Shown here: piece after piece, positions 1-6,268 of the stretch
How positions within the stretch are numbered: the stretch's first letter is position 1
How the letters are laid out: every line of letters starts with the position of its first letter
NCBI GenBank assembly: GCA_910584045.1
Contig: CAJTYO010000038.1
Coordinates: forward strand, 1 to 25,801
Length of the DNA: 25,801 nt
Direction: 5' to 3'
DNA from: an uncultured Oscillospiraceae bacterium
GTDB taxonomy: Bacteria > Bacillota > Clostridia > Oscillospirales > Oscillospiraceae
The notes under the pieces: model-generated
What the model saw: the letters and a program-made list of their open reading frames with translations, nothing else
Told to the model about the DNA's origin: nothing
The model's database searches: none
Made by a program: the position numbers and the translations under genes

Positions 1-120
1 TCGTAAGATATAGCGTCTTATAAGTTTTTGCAGAAACGGGCGGGACAACCAGCCTCACCCATATACCAGACAGCAGGGTCTAAACCAAGGCACTGATGCC
101 AGCAGCAGTTTCTAAACTAC
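1..120 (-). ncRNA. Possible 5' part of a structured noncoding RNA (runs off window)
   Basis: No convincing gene is visible after the stop codon at 139; every minus-strand frame here is broken or lacks a start with a ribosome binding site. Read on the minus strand the stretch is rich in short helices: GGCA-UCAG-UGCC (89-100), GGU-UUAG-ACC (77-86), UAAGA...UCUUA (4-20), and a longer-range AGAAAC/GUUUCU pair joining 108-113 with 32-37 that would enclose the first two. It sits directly after the last gene of the late operon. Large ornate RNAs such as GOLLD and ROOL are known from phages and prophages, so this could be the beginning of such an RNA, but I do not recognise the class and the rest lies outside the window. 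Confidence 0.35.
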
Positions 121-138
121 TGAAATCGTTTTGTATGC

Positions 139-612
139 TTATTTCTCCGCAATAAACCGGTAGTACCTGCTAAGCTTATGCGGCCTTGCGTCCTTATCCT
201 CCAAAAACGCCTTGGCCATGTACGCATAGAAATCCACGCTGCTGGCTCCGACTTTTTCGGCCACCTTGCAGTAATCGGAATACATCATGTTCATGGCCGC
301 GTAAAACTCCACCGGGTCGCAGTCAATGCTCCGCTGCTTTCTAGCCTGCTCGGTCTGCTCCATTGTCCAGTGTCCGCCATGTGTTCCGTCGGCGTTCTTT
401 ATCGCACCGACCCAACCCACAATCTGGTCCTTTTTCAGCGGACCCTCTTCGCCGTCATCGCGACCGTTACCGGCATAATCGGCCTCCTTCGGCTCCTCCT
501 CGAGACACTTCAGCGCCTCCTTAAGCAGTATTATCCTCTCGCAGTTTTCATAGCTGGTTTCTCCATGAGAAATCAGCTCCCTGATATTCTCACGAATCAT
601 TTTTGCATCCAT
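139..612 (-). CDS. Hypothetical phage protein, last gene of post-lysis cassette
   Basis: A 157-residue acidic, mostly helical protein with no signal peptide or membrane segment. ATG at 612 has GGAGG seven bases upstream and lies two bases after the preceding stop. The centre contains WVGAIKNADGTHGGHWTME followed by a conserved-looking helical C-terminal half (DPVEFYAAMNMMYSDYCKV...FYAYMAKAFLEDKDA). I recall similar proteins recurring in genomes and prophages of gut Firmicutes as unnamed families, but no function is known to me. The tight spacing to the 115-residue gene suggests the two work together. Nothing suggests an enzyme: no catalytic motif is visible. It is probably late-expressed unless the hairpin at 981-1005 alters expression. 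Confidence 0.8.
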   Translation of the reverse strand: MDAKMIRENIRELISHGETSYENCERIILLKEALKCLEEEPKEADYAGNGRDDGEEGPLKKDQIVGWVGAIKNADGTHGGHWTMEQTEQARKQRSIDCDPVEFYAAMNMMYSDYCKVAEKVGASSVDFYAYMAKAFLEDKDARPHKLSRYYRFIAEK

Positions 613-614
613 AC

Positions 615-962
615 TTATGCCTCCTTGATGTAAGCCGCTAAACGGTCAAGGTCCTCTGCATAGAAGGTCAGGTCGCCCAGCACAGGAACCGTGGCCTTGA
701 ATCCTGTCTCAGGCACGGCGTTCCTCGCGGCCTCCAGAATGCCGTCTATGTCAAAATTACCCTCCTGGTCTACCACGCCCAGCTGCGACAGCATTGTATG
801 ATCAGCGTACTGCTGCACGCCCTTGTGAACGGCATAGGCCGCGCCGGCGAGGAACACCACCTTCTTCAGCTGCCCGTTAGGCACGTTGACCGGGATCTTT
901 GGCGCGATCTCATTGTCAATGTATTTGATGGTCCCAGCCTCAATCTGACTGATTGTTACCAT
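615..962 (-). CDS. Hypothetical phage protein, middle gene of post-lysis cassette
   Basis: A 115-residue protein with ATG at 962 and GGAGG five bases upstream. The N-terminal half has a mildly hydrophobic stretch (KKVVFLAGAAYAVHKGV, about residues 33-49), too weak and too charged at its ends for a confident membrane helix. The C-terminal part alternates predicted strands and helices (GNFDIDGILEAARNAV, LTFYAEDLDRLAAYI). No family recognised. It follows the Gly/Cys-rich gene after a GC-rich hairpin and precedes the 157-residue gene by two bases, so the two downstream genes are probably one translational unit. Confidence 0.8.
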   Translation of the reverse strand: MVTISQIEAGTIKYIDNEIAPKIPVNVPNGQLKKVVFLAGAAYAVHKGVQQYADHTMLSQLGVVDQEGNFDIDGILEAARNAVPETGFKATVPVLGDLTFYAEDLDRLAAYIKEA

Positions 963-980
963 GATATCCTCCTACAATAT

Positions 981-1005
981 CCGGGGCGGGCTGAGCCCGC
1001 CCCGG
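981..1005. promoter_or_regulatory. Perfect 11-bp GC hairpin between cassette genes
   Basis: CCGGGGCGGGC (981-991), a 3-nt loop (992-994) and GCCCGCCCCGG (995-1005) form a perfect 11-bp, nearly all-GC stem. Neither strand has a U-run after it, so it is not a classical intrinsic terminator. Lying between the 214-residue gene stop and the next ribosome binding site, it could stabilise the upstream mRNA 3' end, mark an RNase processing point or attenuate downstream expression. The role is inference; the symmetry is seen. Confidence 0.6.
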
Positions 1006-1012
1006 TCTGGAA

Positions 1013-1657
1013 TCAGCACTTACAGCCGCAGCTGCAAGCGGGCAGGGGATTGTACACCGTCTGAGCGGTGGTACCGGTCCCGGTGGTCACTTCGGCAACC
1101 ATCTTGGGATAGAAGGTGGCGTTGACATAGTTGATGATGGTGTCATCCGCGCAGCGCCGGGCCTCCTTCTCGCAGCAGATTTCCTTCTGGAGCTCCGCCT
1201 TGTCGGCAGCCATCTGCTGCTGGACCAGGACAAAGCTGTCCTTGTTGGCCTGATTCTGGACGGCCTGCTCACCCAGCGTCGCCTTGATCTCCTGGAGCTT
1301 TCCGTCGATGTACTTGTACATATCCAGGTTCTGCCGGTCCGTGTAAGTCACAGCGTCCCGGAGGGCGATCTGCGTATCCTTCTCAGCCAGCTTCTGGCTC
1401 AGGGTCATCTCCCGCTGGGTGACGGGATCACAATCGTTGCCGCAGCAACCGCAGCCTGCGCTGCTGCGCACAAGGCTTGCAGCCAGCATGGCGGTCAGCG
1501 TGTCGTTCTGAACCGCGGCATTACGGCCTCCAAAGAGACCACTCAGTCCGGCCAGACCGCCCATAGAGTTGAGCACACCCAGAGACAGTCCAGCGATACC
1601 AGTACCGAGGCCGGCCCCGGCTACGCCCTTGCTTGCATATTCCTTGTTCATTTCCAT
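1013..1657 (-). CDS. Gly/Cys-rich coiled-coil hypothetical protein of post-lysis cassette
   Basis: A 214-residue protein of unusual design. Residues 10-45 are a glycine/leucine-rich, uncharged stretch resembling glycine-zipper membrane-inserting or aggregating segments; residues 66-76 hold a cysteine cluster (CGCCGNDC); residues 80-170 are heptad-rich and likely coiled coil with a second cluster (ICCEKEARRC, 160-169); the chain ends in ACSCGCKC, giving 11 cysteines in all. ATG at 1657 has AGGAGG nine bases upstream; a second Met follows at residue 3. There is no cleavable signal peptide and no enzyme motif. The pattern suggests a metal-binding or disulfide-linked oligomer, possibly membrane associated, placed immediately after the lysis genes. 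I have seen proteins of this look in Firmicutes phages, always unnamed. Function unknown. Confidence 0.8.
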   Translation of the reverse strand: MEMNKEYASKGVAGAGLGTGIAGLSLGVLNSMGGLAGLSGLFGGRNAAVQNDTLTAMLAASLVRSSAGCGCCGNDCDPVTQREMTLSQKLAEKDTQIALRDAVTYTDRQNLDMYKYIDGKLQEIKATLGEQAVQNQANKDSFVLVQQQMAADKAELQKEICCEKEARRCADDTIINYVNATFYPKMVAEVTTGTGTTAQTVYNPLPACSCGCKC

Positions 1658-1734
1658 AGTATTTTCCTCCTGTAAATTTTTGTAAAGTTTTGTTTTTGAT
1701 TTGTGCGTTTATCCCCCGCCGGGCTTACCTCCAC
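1648..1734 (-). CDS. Possible 28-codon leader ORF with extended Shine-Dalgarno
   Basis: GTG at 1734 opens a 28-residue basic ORF whose TGA (1650-1648) overlaps the first codons of the 214-residue gene. Upstream is AAAGGGGGTGATCC, matching 13 of 14 bases of the ideal complement of the 16S rRNA 3' end. The alternative ATG two bases earlier gives only Met-Trp-Arg-stop. The overlap would couple translation to the downstream gene. The Shine-Dalgarno core can also fold on itself (GGGG-TGAT-CCCC). Whether the peptide matters, or only ribosome loading, cannot be told from sequence. Confidence 0.4.
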   Translation of the reverse strand: MEVSPAGDKRTNQKQNFTKIYRRKILWK

Positions 1735-1768
1735 ATGGGGATCACCCCCTTTCGGCCACAATTCACAA

Positions 1769-2410
1769 TCACAGCTTTCCAAGCCGGTCGAGGACCGTCA
1801 GCACCCTGCACAGGTCCTCCGACACATTGATGTCCTTGCCGCCGGTACCATTGAGCGCCCCCTTGTCCACAGCCTTCTGCACCGCGGGCCGGTACCAGCC
1901 GGGCACATCGTTGATCGTCTTGTAAAATTGCATTTCGTCCTCCTTTTTCTCAAGATCAAAATCCGGCCGCACGGCCCCGATGATATATTTGGTGGCGCGG
2001 CTTTTCCGGCAGACCATACCGCCGTTGTCCTGGCTGCCGCCGCCCGGAGAGGTGTTGCCCTCGATGGCCTGCACGCCGAAATCCGGCATGGGAGCCTCTA
2101 CAATTCCGCAGTGCTGAGTGGTCCTCTGCCTCCCGGAGAAGTCGTAAATCACCACATCCCCGGGCTGGAAATCCCGTACCACCCAGCAGCCGGAAGCCTG
2201 GGCCGCCCGCATGAGGGCTCCGCAGCTGCCGGTCCTGACGGGCAGCTCGACCCCCGCCTGATCAAAGCACCACTGCACAAAGGACATACACCAGGGCTGG
2301 CCGTCCAGGCCCATCCACTTTCCGTACTTGGTGCGGTTGCTTCCCGCGGGGCTCTCGGTGCTGCCCAGCTCCTGCCGGGCGATAGTCAGAATCTCACTAA
2401 CGGTTCCCAT
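1769..2410 (-). CDS. Endolysin, CHAP-domain peptidoglycan hydrolase
   Basis: A 213-residue lysin that cuts host peptidoglycan (amidase or endopeptidase) at the end of infection once the holin opens the membrane. The CHAP domain spans about residues 5-150: catalytic Cys41 in PWCMSF, His100 in QHCGIVE, and an IEGNTS motif (117-121) that supplies the third polar residue. The C-terminal 55 residues (YKTINDVPGWYRPAVQKAV...) resemble the small cell-wall-targeting repeat found at the end of many gut-phage lysins. ATG at 2410 follows a GGGGG-type ribosome site and overlaps the holin 3' end by 14 bases, the usual coupling of the lysis pair. A longer open frame upstream to 2587 is only the shadow of the holin gene. 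Confidence 0.9.
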   Translation of the reverse strand: MGTVSEILTIARQELGSTESPAGSNRTKYGKWMGLDGQPWCMSFVQWCFDQAGVELPVRTGSCGALMRAAQASGCWVVRDFQPGDVVIYDFSGRQRTTQHCGIVEAPMPDFGVQAIEGNTSPGGGSQDNGGMVCRKSRATKYIIGAVRPDFDLEKKEDEMQFYKTINDVPGWYRPAVQKAVDKGALNGTGGKDINVSEDLCRVLTVLDRLGKL

Positions 2411-2879
2411 CGTCGTGTTCCCCCACAATCTTCTCCCCCGCCGAATCCACGGCCTTCTCCCCCGCTGCCAGCAGCTTAACCAGCCAGCCCGGCACCTTTG
2501 CCCCCAGGGCCACGCCGTTTTCTGCGATGCTGCCCAGCTCCGTAATGATGTACCACACCAGCACCATCGGGCACACCAGCCCGCCAAACTGGAAGGGCAG
2601 CGTCACCCCCGGCAGATGATCCAGGGCCGCGCCCAGCAGCAGGTCCACGCCCGCCGCCACCAGAACGACGACAATCATGCCGCACTTGTGCCAGATGCCT
2701 TCGCGAGCCCGGCCGCTGTCCCACGCTCCAGCCTTTGCGGCGGCCATGGAGCCAGTAAGGTAGTCCAGGGCCATACAGGCCGCCCACCCCACTACAAGCC
2801 ATCCCATCCAGCCCCACAGGGCGGTCAGAGCCCCCGTTACCGCGGCAACCGCCGCCTTGATCTTGTCCACGTGCTCCAT
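2397..2879 (-). CDS. Holin, phage holin-4 / toxin-secretion holin family
   Basis: A 160-residue membrane protein that forms the lysis lesion in the cytoplasmic membrane. Three hydrophobic segments are visible at about residues 18-42, 66-86 and 97-115, with the family hallmark DYLTG at 39-43 right after the first segment. Length is near the usual 130-160 residues. The C-terminal tail (130-160) is amphipathic and charged, ending acidic. ATG at 2879 has an AGGAGG eleven bases upstream, 16 bases after the XkdX-like stop. It immediately precedes and overlaps the endolysin gene, the standard lysis arrangement. Confidence 0.9.
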   Translation of the reverse strand: MEHVDKIKAAVAAVTGALTALWGWMGWLVVGWAACMALDYLTGSMAAAKAGAWDSGRAREGIWHKCGMIVVVLVAAGVDLLLGAALDHLPGVTLPFQFGGLVCPMVLVWYIITELGSIAENGVALGAKVPGWLVKLLAAGEKAVDSAGEKIVGEHDDGNR

Positions 2880-2895
2880 AATGTTATGTACCTCC

Positions 2896-3030
2896 TTAAT
2901 CTTTCTTTTCCGGCTCTACCAGAGACCGAAACTCCTCCTCCGTCAGCCTCCCAGCCTTCACCAGGGCCTCCAGCCGGGACTTGTCCCACAGCCTCGGATA
3001 ATATGCTGCTGCCATTTCAAATACTTTCAA
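2896..3030 (-). CDS. XkdX-like small phage protein
   Basis: A 44-residue ORF with TTG start (3030-3028) and an excellent AAAGGAGG seven bases upstream, ending TAA just before the holin ribosome site. The sequence YYPRLWDKSRLEALVKAGRLT followed by EEEF matches the pattern of XkdX-type microproteins (an aromatic N-terminal helix, then a helix ending in KAG.IT.EE.). XkdX genes sit between tail fibre genes and holins in Bacillus PBSX-like and many Firmicutes phages, exactly as here. Function is unknown; probably tail or lysis associated. The non-ATG start and small size make it easy to miss. Confidence 0.75.
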   Translation of the reverse strand: MKVFEMAAAYYPRLWDKSRLEALVKAGRLTEEEFRSLVEPEKKD

Positions 3031-3048
3031 ATGATCGCCTCCTTTGTT

Positions 3049-3077
3049 TTGACATTTTTTATTTTCTGTTGTATGCT
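3049..3077 (+). promoter_or_regulatory. Sigma-70-type promoter of the HExxH accessory gene
   Basis: A perfect TTGACA -35 (3049-3054), exactly 17 bp spacer, and TATGCT -10 (3072-3077, four of six consensus bases), followed by AGGGGTG and ATG at 3100. It reads plus, against the late operon, in an AT-rich patch next to the XkdX-like ribosome site. This would let the gene be expressed in the lysogen. Confidence 0.65.
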
Positions 3078-3099
3078 AGTCAGCAGGGGTGATTACTTT

Positions 3100-3936
3100 A
3101 TGAACATTCTTGGGAAAGAGATTTCAGAAAAAACCGCGAGCCTTATCAAAGAAATTGAACAACGTCTTTCGAAACCAGTTATGTATCGCTTCACTGATCC
3201 AAGCAAAACTACTGTTTATGGACAGTGTGATCCTTGGCAGCCAGATGCTTATTATGTTTACTGCAAAGAATCTCTGCTGAACACGGCGAAGAAAAATCAA
3301 GTCAACATTGCATACGAAACAAATCTTCTGCATGAGCTTTCGCACCTTTGCCAAATTGAAGAGGGTTTCCCGCACACATGCACTCGTAATACCCCAGTGA
3401 CTATGGCTAACAAAAGCCATTATGACAACCTTGGTGCTTTGTTTGTGTCATCCATTTTGGATTTGAATGTAGATTTCCGGCTAAAGCAAAACGGATATGC
3501 GTCCAAATACTTCTATACCCAGAGAATAATACGGGCCGAGAAAATTGCTCGAAAAGGCCATGTTTACAAGGGCTTAGATTTCCTGGAAGCCGCCCTTATG
3601 CTTATGCTTCTTAAACTGACTGCCGCCCCTGCGTCCGTGAATCAGCTGTTGCACTTGCTCTCAGATAAAAATCAAGGCCTTGTAATTTGCTGCACAAGTC
3701 TTGCCGAAGCTATTTCTCAAATTGGCTATAATGATCCCAAATCAGCATTTCGATCACTTGCGTGTCTTTTTGGAACTTTTAACTTGTTTGAAACTCATTC
3801 CATTATTTTTTGTGACAAGGAATATACCGATTTTTCTTCTGTAGAGCGGGATTATCCGGGCACCCGTATCGTGTCACCTCCAGCTCCTGCTTCCGGAGAT
3901 CAATTCTTGCCCCACAGTAGAGGCACGCCATTGTGA
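3100..3936 (+). CDS. Putative zinc metallopeptidase-like accessory (moron) protein
   Basis: A 278-residue protein on the plus strand, opposite to all surrounding phage genes. LLHELSHLCQIEEGF contains HELSH (78-82), the HExxH zinc/catalytic motif; Glu87 or later acidic residues (DLNVDFR, about 120-127) could be the third ligand. No signal peptide; residues 160-185 are hydrophobic and helical. ATG at 3100 has AGGGGTG eight bases before it and the TTGACA/TATGCT promoter; longer upstream reading is unsupported. Base composition is clearly AT-richer than the flanking genes, indicating separate origin. The last ~30 residues (after ERDYPG) become Pro/Gly-rich and GC-rich and are read from the antisense of the neighbouring gene, suggesting a fused or truncated C-terminus. 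The self-promoted setting suggests lysogenic conversion or anti-phage function, but this is inference. Confidence 0.75.
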   Translation: MNILGKEISEKTASLIKEIEQRLSKPVMYRFTDPSKTTVYGQCDPWQPDAYYVYCKESLLNTAKKNQVNIAYETNLLHELSHLCQIEEGFPHTCTRNTPVTMANKSHYDNLGALFVSSILDLNVDFRLKQNGYASKYFYTQRIIRAEKIARKGHVYKGLDFLEAALMLMLLKLTAAPASVNQLLHLLSDKNQGLVICCTSLAEAISQIGYNDPKSAFRSLACLFGTFNLFETHSIIFCDKEYTDFSSVERDYPGTRIVSPPAPASGDQFLPHSRGTPL

Positions 3937-4015
3937 ATATATCTTCTGGGCAATTGCACCACAGGTGGTAATCTGGCCTATCTGGAGGTGACATAGCTGC
4001 ACTGGTAAAGTTCAC
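3803..4015 (-). CDS. Small zinc-ribbon-like phage protein
   Basis: GTG at 4015 overlaps the preceding stop (GTGA) and has GGAGG seven bases upstream, giving 70 residues. Four cysteines in the order CNC...CLYC (WCNCPEDIFTMACLYCGAR) look like a small metal-binding knuckle. The last ~14 residues (KKNRYIPCHKK) are read from the AT-rich end of the convergent metallopeptidase-like gene, so the native C-terminus has probably been replaced by the insertion. Function unknown. Confidence 0.6.
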   Translation of the reverse strand: MNFTSAAMSPPDRPDYHLWCNCPEDIFTMACLYCGARIDLRKQELEVTRYGCPDNPALQKKNRYIPCHKK

Positions 4016-4290
4016 TCCGCTACCTCCCCAACGATCTTGCCGCATTGCTCCAGCAGCCACGCAATATCCTCTTTTGCGTGGGCAATAAATTCTGCGTCGG
4101 CCTTCATAGTCTCGCGGACAGTGTAGCTCAAGCCGTCATGGCCAGTCTGCGCAATGTACTGTCCGTCTTTGTTAACAACGGTTGGACTATCATCGCCCAG
4201 ATAATCATCATCAGGCCGCCAGACCTTCCACGCTCCGGGCGTAGTTGCCTGGAGCCGTTCTTTTATTTTCTGGATTCTCTGCTTGTTCAC
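4012..4290 (-). CDS. Ead/Ea22-like small phage protein
   Basis: A 92-residue protein with GTG start at 4290 overlapping the previous stop (GTGA) and GGAGGG eight bases upstream. RLQATTPGAWKVW near the start and ADAEFIAHAKEDIAWLLEQ near the end are the two signatures of the widespread Ead/Ea22-like accessory proteins of phages. These are small helical proteins of unknown role, usually in variable accessory regions; here it lies in the late operon after the fibre genes. The assignment rests on the two motifs only. Confidence 0.65.
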   Translation of the reverse strand: MNKQRIQKIKERLQATTPGAWKVWRPDDDYLGDDSPTVVNKDGQYIAQTGHDGLSYTVRETMKADAEFIAHAKEDIAWLLEQCGKIVGEVAE

Positions 4291-4679
4291 AGCTGAATCC
4301 CTCCCATCGCCGCCAGAAAGTCCACATCCGCCCGCAGCTGCTCCTGGGGACTGGGCGGCGGGGTGGGGATGGCGGCCCGGTCCGCCTCTATCTCCTCATC
4401 AGTGCGGGGAATCGCCCGCGCCCCGTCCCAGCGGTACAGCGGGATGCCGTCCATGGTGTAAATAGGCGGCATTTCCTCCCCATCGGGGGCAAACTGGAAC
4501 TGATAGCCCCCCTGCTCGTTGATGCAGATCGCTCCAGCCGTGTCGCGGTTAGGAAGGGGCCCATCGCTCCAGGCAAGAAGAATGCGGTCGCGATCGTCAA
4601 CGGTGATGTAATGGCGGTTGTAGACCGGCTCAAATACCGGGATGCTATCCATTGTTATGTTTGTGTTAAAATCGATCAT
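4287..4679 (-). CDS. Tail-fibre-associated small protein (XkdW-like)
   Basis: A 130-residue protein, ATG at 4679 with GGAGG five bases upstream. The middle is beta-rich and aromatic (HYITVDDRDRILLAWSDGPLP, GYQFQFAPDGEEMPPIYTMDG), and the end is a proline-rich linker followed by a helix (PTPPPSPQEQLRADVDFLAAMGG). This arrangement, with an ADxDFLA-type helix at the end, is common in XkdW-like and fibre-accessory proteins that follow receptor-binding proteins. It probably assists or caps the fibre; no function is proven. It is tightly coupled to the Ead-like gene downstream. Confidence 0.65.
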   Translation of the reverse strand: MIDFNTNITMDSIPVFEPVYNRHYITVDDRDRILLAWSDGPLPNRDTAGAICINEQGGYQFQFAPDGEEMPPIYTMDGIPLYRWDGARAIPRTDEEIEADRAAIPTPPPSPQEQLRADVDFLAAMGGIQL

Positions 4680-4689
4680 GATGGCCTCC

Positions 4690-6267
4690 TTACAGATTGG
4701 AATCCAGAAAAACGTTGTTTACAGTTAGAATAGCATCTGTTAACCCATGCGCTTGTTTAGAGGCAATAACTCTAATATAACCAGGGTATACAACAACTTG
4801 AAACGTGAATCCAGACTGATCTGAAAGTGCTGAAGATTTTACAATCGGCTCGGCATTTGTAAAGGTTGGGGGTACCCTCATTGTAACAGGCGTGGGAATG
4901 ATAAAATCCATCCCGTTTTCCCATACGCCAGACATTCTTATATTCCCGTATAATTTTCCTGCTTGATACCTCTGGCACTTCGCCAGCTCCAGCGCCTTGT
5001 TGGGCGGCGGATCATTGAGCACCCACGTATCCCCATCCTTGTGCGCCAGGGTCTGGACAGGACCAAGCTCCAGTTTGGCGGCTTTGATTTGTATACTGTT
5101 TTGCGTTTGAACAATAATCCTGATATAATCTGAATCAGAAACATCGTTTGGAATTTTTGCAGAACAAAATTGGAACAAATCATTTCCCCATGTACCTGAG
5201 GCCGCCAAAGCGACAGTTCCTGAAGAATTTGATCTCCAAATCTGTACTATTGCGCGGTTTGCCGATCCAAAAAGAGCGGAAAGTGTAAGCGTTTTTCCAG
5301 CAAATCGTGATGGGCTTTCGATCTTCTGCTCCAAATAGATGAAAGCAGTCGTTGTAGCATCACATGATAATGTTTTAGATGCAGCCGTATACTTGCCGTT
5401 TTTTGCACTTCCTCCTAAAGCCCATCTGTCAACGGTATATCCGTAGTTTGTATACTCGCTTAATCCTCTCTGGTTAATATCAAGTCGGGAATTATCCAGC
5501 AGATTCTCGTTGCTGTGCTGGCTTCCCACCCACTCCCAAGTACTCTGACTGTACTGGCTGCACAGCAGGTATTGCAGGTCATAGTCCGGCGGGTCGATGA
5601 TCTCCCACTCGCCGTCGGTATTCTGTCGGGCGAGGGTCTGGACGGAGCCAAGTTCGAGCTTGGCAGCGATAAGCTTGACCGAGGAATTCGGTTCTATGCG
5701 TACCATATAACCCAAAATGGTAATTCCAGATGTCGATATTCGATTCGATACGGAAATAAGACCATCAGAAAGCGGAGCGCCCATTAAATACGTATACGCG
5801 CCTTCCCGATATTGAACAACCATGCTGCCACTACCAACCAGGTTTTTTAGAAAAAGCGAAGCAGTATATATTTGGCCATCAATAAGCCGGGAAGCCTCAA
5901 AGGTTGAAACGAACTGAGATGATCCTGTATCCGATGTATTTTCCAACAGCAGCCCATCGGCCTCAACTTTTACGGTTGTACCTTCTGTGCTCCATCTATC
6001 AATCGTATATCCGAAGCCTGTATACTCCCTCTTCCCATTCCGGTTCACCGGCTTCCGGAAGTCCCAGTTGATCAGCAGATTCTTCCCCGGCACCACCGCC
6101 CCGATCTCCAGCGCGCTGCCCTCCTGCTTCAGCGTGATGTTATCCCCTGCGGTGATCTTGGGACGCTGCGCCTCCTCGAGTACTCCATCGTCCCCCAATG
6201 TTGCTACGCCGCCCGGCGCCGCTTTTTCCCTGCCCATGACTACAGGCAGCTTGTCTCCCTTTGCCAT
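4690..6267 (-). CDS. Tail fibre / receptor-binding protein with duplicated module
   Basis: A 525-residue protein. Residues 1-60 are a phage-fibre N-terminus (KGDKLPVVMGREKAAPGGVATL and ITAGDNITL). Then come two copies of one module: about 63-235 (NLLINWDF, YTGFGYTIDRW, KLELGSVQTLA, DPP) and about 253-420 (NLLDNSRL, YTNYGYTVDRW, KLELGPVQTLA, DPP), each a beta-sandwich-like unit resembling carbohydrate-binding modules in tail fibres. A distinct C-terminal domain occupies about 425-525. ATG at 6267 has GGAGG nine bases upstream and follows the previous stop by one base. The interiors of the modules are AT-richer than the neighbouring tail genes, as expected for receptor-binding genes exchanged between phages. 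It likely decides host surface recognition at the tail tip. Confidence 0.8.
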   Translation of the reverse strand: MAKGDKLPVVMGREKAAPGGVATLGDDGVLEEAQRPKITAGDNITLKQEGSALEIGAVVPGKNLLINWDFRKPVNRNGKREYTGFGYTIDRWSTEGTTVKVEADGLLLENTSDTGSSQFVSTFEASRLIDGQIYTASLFLKNLVGSGSMVVQYREGAYTYLMGAPLSDGLISVSNRISTSGITILGYMVRIEPNSSVKLIAAKLELGSVQTLARQNTDGEWEIIDPPDYDLQYLLCSQYSQSTWEWVGSQHSNENLLDNSRLDINQRGLSEYTNYGYTVDRWALGGSAKNGKYTAASKTLSCDATTTAFIYLEQKIESPSRFAGKTLTLSALFGSANRAIVQIWRSNSSGTVALAASGTWGNDLFQFCSAKIPNDVSDSDYIRIIVQTQNSIQIKAAKLELGPVQTLAHKDGDTWVLNDPPPNKALELAKCQRYQAGKLYGNIRMSGVWENGMDFIIPTPVTMRVPPTFTNAEPIVKSSALSDQSGFTFQVVVYPGYIRVIASKQAHGLTDAILTVNNVFLDSNL

Positions 6268-6268
6268 A

